From positions 1,210,392 to 1,274,391 of the forward strand of contig NZ_SODU01000001.1 in assembly GCF_004366075.1 (NCBI RefSeq): a DNA stretch of 64,000 nt, in the 5' to 3' direction. Below are positions 62,627-64,000 of the stretch, one piece after another. The position numbers and the translations under genes are program-made. The number at the start of each line of letters is the position of its first letter. Position 1 is the stretch's first letter. This DNA comes from Kribbella pratensis. Its GTDB lineage: Bacteria > Actinomycetota > Actinomycetes > Propionibacteriales > Kribbellaceae. The notes under the pieces were generated by a model that was given only the letters and a program-made list of their open reading frames with translations, did no database searches and was not told the DNA's origin.

Positions 62627-62640
62627 TGCCAGGTTGCTGG

Positions 62641-63084
62641 TCAGGCGTCGATCTGCTTGCGGTCGCTGCCGGTGTCCGTGATCGCGATCTTGCGCGGCTT
62701 GGCCTTCTCGGCGATCGGGATCTTGAGGGTCAGTACGCCGGCGTCATAGCTCGCCTCGATCCGGTCGGCGTCCAGGGTGTCGCCCAGGAACAGCTGCCGG
62801 GAGAACACGCCGAGCGGCCGTTCGGAGACCTGCATCTCCACGCCGTCGCCGAGCTCGAGCGGCCGGCGCTCGGCCTTCACCGTCAGCACGTTGCGCTCGA
62901 CGTCGAGGTCGATCGCGTCCGGTGAGACCCCGGGCAGGTCGAACGACACGACGTACTGCTCGCCTTGCCGGTACGCATCCATCGGCATCGGGGTCGGGCG
63001 TGACCACGTGCCCGGCGTCTGGCTTCCGAAGAACTGCTGGGCAAACCGGTCCAGCTCGCGGAACGGGTCGGTGCGCATCAACAT
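62641..63084 (-). CDS. Small heat-shock protein Hsp20/alpha-crystallin
   Basis: 147 aa from the ATG at 63084 (AGGAGG 10 nt upstream). The alpha-crystallin domain spans about residues 40-130: [31 protein letters not shown] and the end [25 protein letters not shown], with the GVLxxxIP motif. An ATP-independent holdase. It is divergent from a putative regulator across two RheA-like dyads and has a clear promoter. Confidence 0.94.
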   Translation of the reverse strand: MLMRTDPFRELDRFAQQFFGSQTPGTWSRPTPMPMDAYRQGEQYVVSFDLPGVSPDAIDLDVERNVLTVKAERRPLELGDGVEMQVSERPLGVFSRQLFLGDTLDADRIEASYDAGVLTLKIPIAEKAKPRKIAITDTGSDRKQIDA

Positions 63085-63138
63085 CGTCCTTACACCTCCT
63101 GAGTGATCGCTTGCACAGTGGTGTCAACACGCACTTCC

Positions 63139-63167
63139 CTTATAACATGTCAACGAAACGATGACAA
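63139..63167 (-). promoter_or_regulatory. hsp20 promoter
   Basis: On the minus strand TTGTCA (63162-63167), a 17-bp spacer and TATAAG (63139-63144). The hsp20-proximal dyad covers the -35 and most of the spacer. Confidence 0.75.
63148..63166. promoter_or_regulatory. RheA-like operator 1
   Basis: TGTCA-N9-TGACA. Read on the minus strand it is TGTCATC-N5-GTTGACA, one base away from the TGTCATC-N5-GATGACA site described for RheA at hsp18 of Streptomyces albus. It lies over the hsp20 -35. Confidence 0.75.
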
Positions 63168-63175
63168 GTGGCACA

Positions 63176-63194
63176 TGTCATCCAATCGCTGACA
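63176..63194. promoter_or_regulatory. RheA-like operator 2
   Basis: TGTCA-N9-TGACA, centred 28 bp from operator 1 and before the divergent regulator gene, whose -10 is probably CATACT (63193-63198). Occupancy would repress both directions. Confidence 0.72.
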
Positions 63195-63218
63195 TACTGA
63201 GCTGAAGGAGGTGATCAG

Positions 63219-63986
63219 GTGAGAGGCACCGACACGCCGGACGACACGCACGACGCAGAGGACACATACGACCGAGACGACAGGCACGACGCAGAGGACA
63301 CATACGACCGAGACGACGCGCACGATCGAGACGACACGCGCGACAGAGATGACACACGGTCCTCGGCGGCCGCCGACATCGCCGCGGTGGAGAGAACCGT
63401 GCGGCAACTCGCTCCCGACGGCGAGGGCGTCGCGTCCACGGGCCGGGACGGTGCCGGCGCAGCGCAGATGCTGGCGGCGCTGACCAAGCTCCATGCCGTG
63501 CAGAACCAGCTCGCCGCCTGGGAGCCGCTGCTGATCGGAGCGGCCCGCGCCGAGGGCGCGAGTTGGGCCGCGATCGCCCCTGTGCTCGGGGTGGCCAGCC
63601 GCCAGGCGGCCGAACGCCGCTTTCTGCGCCTGAACCCGCACAGCGCGGACCGCGTCGGGATGACCGGAGAAGAACGGGTGCAGGCCGCCCGCGACCGTCG
63701 CGCCGGCCAACGCGCGGTCTCCCGATGGGCCGATGCCAACGCCGCGGAGCTGCGCCGGCTCGCCGCACAGATCGCCGCGTTGGAAGACCTCGACTCCGCG
63801 ACCCAGGACAGCGTCGACCAGGTGTTCGACGCCCTCGGCGACGCGGACACCGCAGCCCTCCTCGGTCTGCTGGTCAAGGCCGAACCGCACCTGCAGGAAA
63901 CCCACCCGCACCTGGCCGGGGAAATCGCGGCGATCGGCCGGACCACCGACCGGCTGCGCCGCAGGCCCAACTCCGACACCAGCTGA
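63219..63986 (+). CDS. Putative hsp20/hsp18 regulator with acidic repeat N-terminus
   Basis: 255 aa from a GTG at 63219, preceded by AAGGAGGTGATC, a near-complete match to the 16S anti-SD. The first 45 residues are Asp/Arg/His repeats (DTHDAEDTYDRDD). A helix-turn-helix-like part follows (LIGAARAEGASWAAIAPVLGVASRQAAERRFL). Similar proteins next to hsp18/hsp20 in streptomycetes are annotated as regulators; evidence here is position, the HTH and the shared operators. Confidence 0.72.
   Translation: MRGTDTPDDTHDAEDTYDRDDRHDAEDTYDRDDAHDRDDTRDRDDTRSSAAADIAAVERTVRQLAPDGEGVASTGRDGAGAAQMLAALTKLHAVQNQLAAWEPLLIGAARAEGASWAAIAPVLGVASRQAAERRFLRLNPHSADRVGMTGEERVQAARDRRAGQRAVSRWADANAAELRRLAAQIAALEDLDSATQDSVDQVFDALGDADTAALLGLLVKAEPHLQETHPHLAGEIAAIGRTTDRLRRRPNSDTS
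63248..63319. repeat. Two 36-bp tandem repeats in the regulator gene
   Basis: Two near-identical 36-bp units (63248-63283, 63284-63319) code for the HDAEDTYDRDD repeat in the acidic N-terminus; a shorter degenerate third unit follows. Confidence 0.8.
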
Positions 63987-64000
63987 ACCACCCCTCCGGC

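Noticed and set aside
63248..63319. CRISPR-like repeats
   Set aside because: Adjacent 36-bp units without spacers, in frame within a coding sequence.

Overview
The window is about 64 kb of very GC-rich DNA with actinobacterial gene content and order. Markers are the bifunctional HisA/TrpF enzyme PriA, a recA-recX-rny neighbourhood, DUF3046, ClgR next to a CinA-type amidohydrolase, an MT0933-type antitoxin protein, and the dxr-rseP-ispG cluster. Heavy use of GTAC-containing words and the protein repertoire suggest Propionibacteriales, perhaps Kribbella or a relative; that is inference, not proof. No rRNA, tRNA, CRISPR array, insertion sequence or prophage was seen.

Layout. 1-10.9 kb: a membrane-anchored phosphatase-like protein (cut by the window edge), a secreted GH43 glycosidase, a frameshifted PBP4-type carboxypeptidase, two tandem GNAT acetyltransferases, an ArsR-like regulator with an MFS exporter, and a MarR-controlled DHA2 exporter. 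10.9-19.6 kb: a tightly coupled minus-strand operon running priA, acyl-CoA reductase/HAD fusion, zinc alcohol dehydrogenase, LarA-like protein, lysophospholipid acyltransferase, small membrane protein, hisF, MarR. Two histidine genes thus flank a lipid-type gene set with no described role that I know of. 19.7-25.9 kb: a P450, a methyltransferase/TSUP exporter group, a DGPF protein with its ECF42-type sigma factor, and a flavoprotein oxidase.

26-39 kb: the isoprenoid and housekeeping axis dxr-rseP-ispG and GNAT-proS on the minus strand, separated by about 5.7 kb of accessory genes (MerR/thioredoxin, NUDIX, nucleosidase, secreted protease, VOC proteins with a ribbon-helix-helix regulator, MFS, one DUF4440 pseudogene). 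39-43.7 kb: glutamine amidotransferase, DUF1707, acyl-CoA dehydrogenase, DUF6458, then rny. 43.7-49 kb: an 857-nt non-coding stretch with a tandem duplication, an antitoxin-like protein, a YjbR protein, an unusually long RecX, and recA under a perfect LexA box inside a clear promoter.

49-60.5 kb: a possible EcsC-like protein, GrpB, an MMPL transporter, DUF3046, an LppM-type lipoprotein with a Gln/Gly/Pro tail, the helicase Lhr, a Nei-type glycosylase, and a DUF4262 gene just downstream of a second perfect LexA box. 60-64 kb: a stress cluster with clgR, pncC/cinA, DUF2188, a DnaJ-like protein and hsp20. The hsp20 gene is divergent from a putative regulator across two RheA-like dyads.

The observations I would follow first are the coupled priA...hisF operon, the LexA box on DUF4262, the RecX extension, the long inverted repeats that overlap or abut start codons, and the hsp20 operator region.
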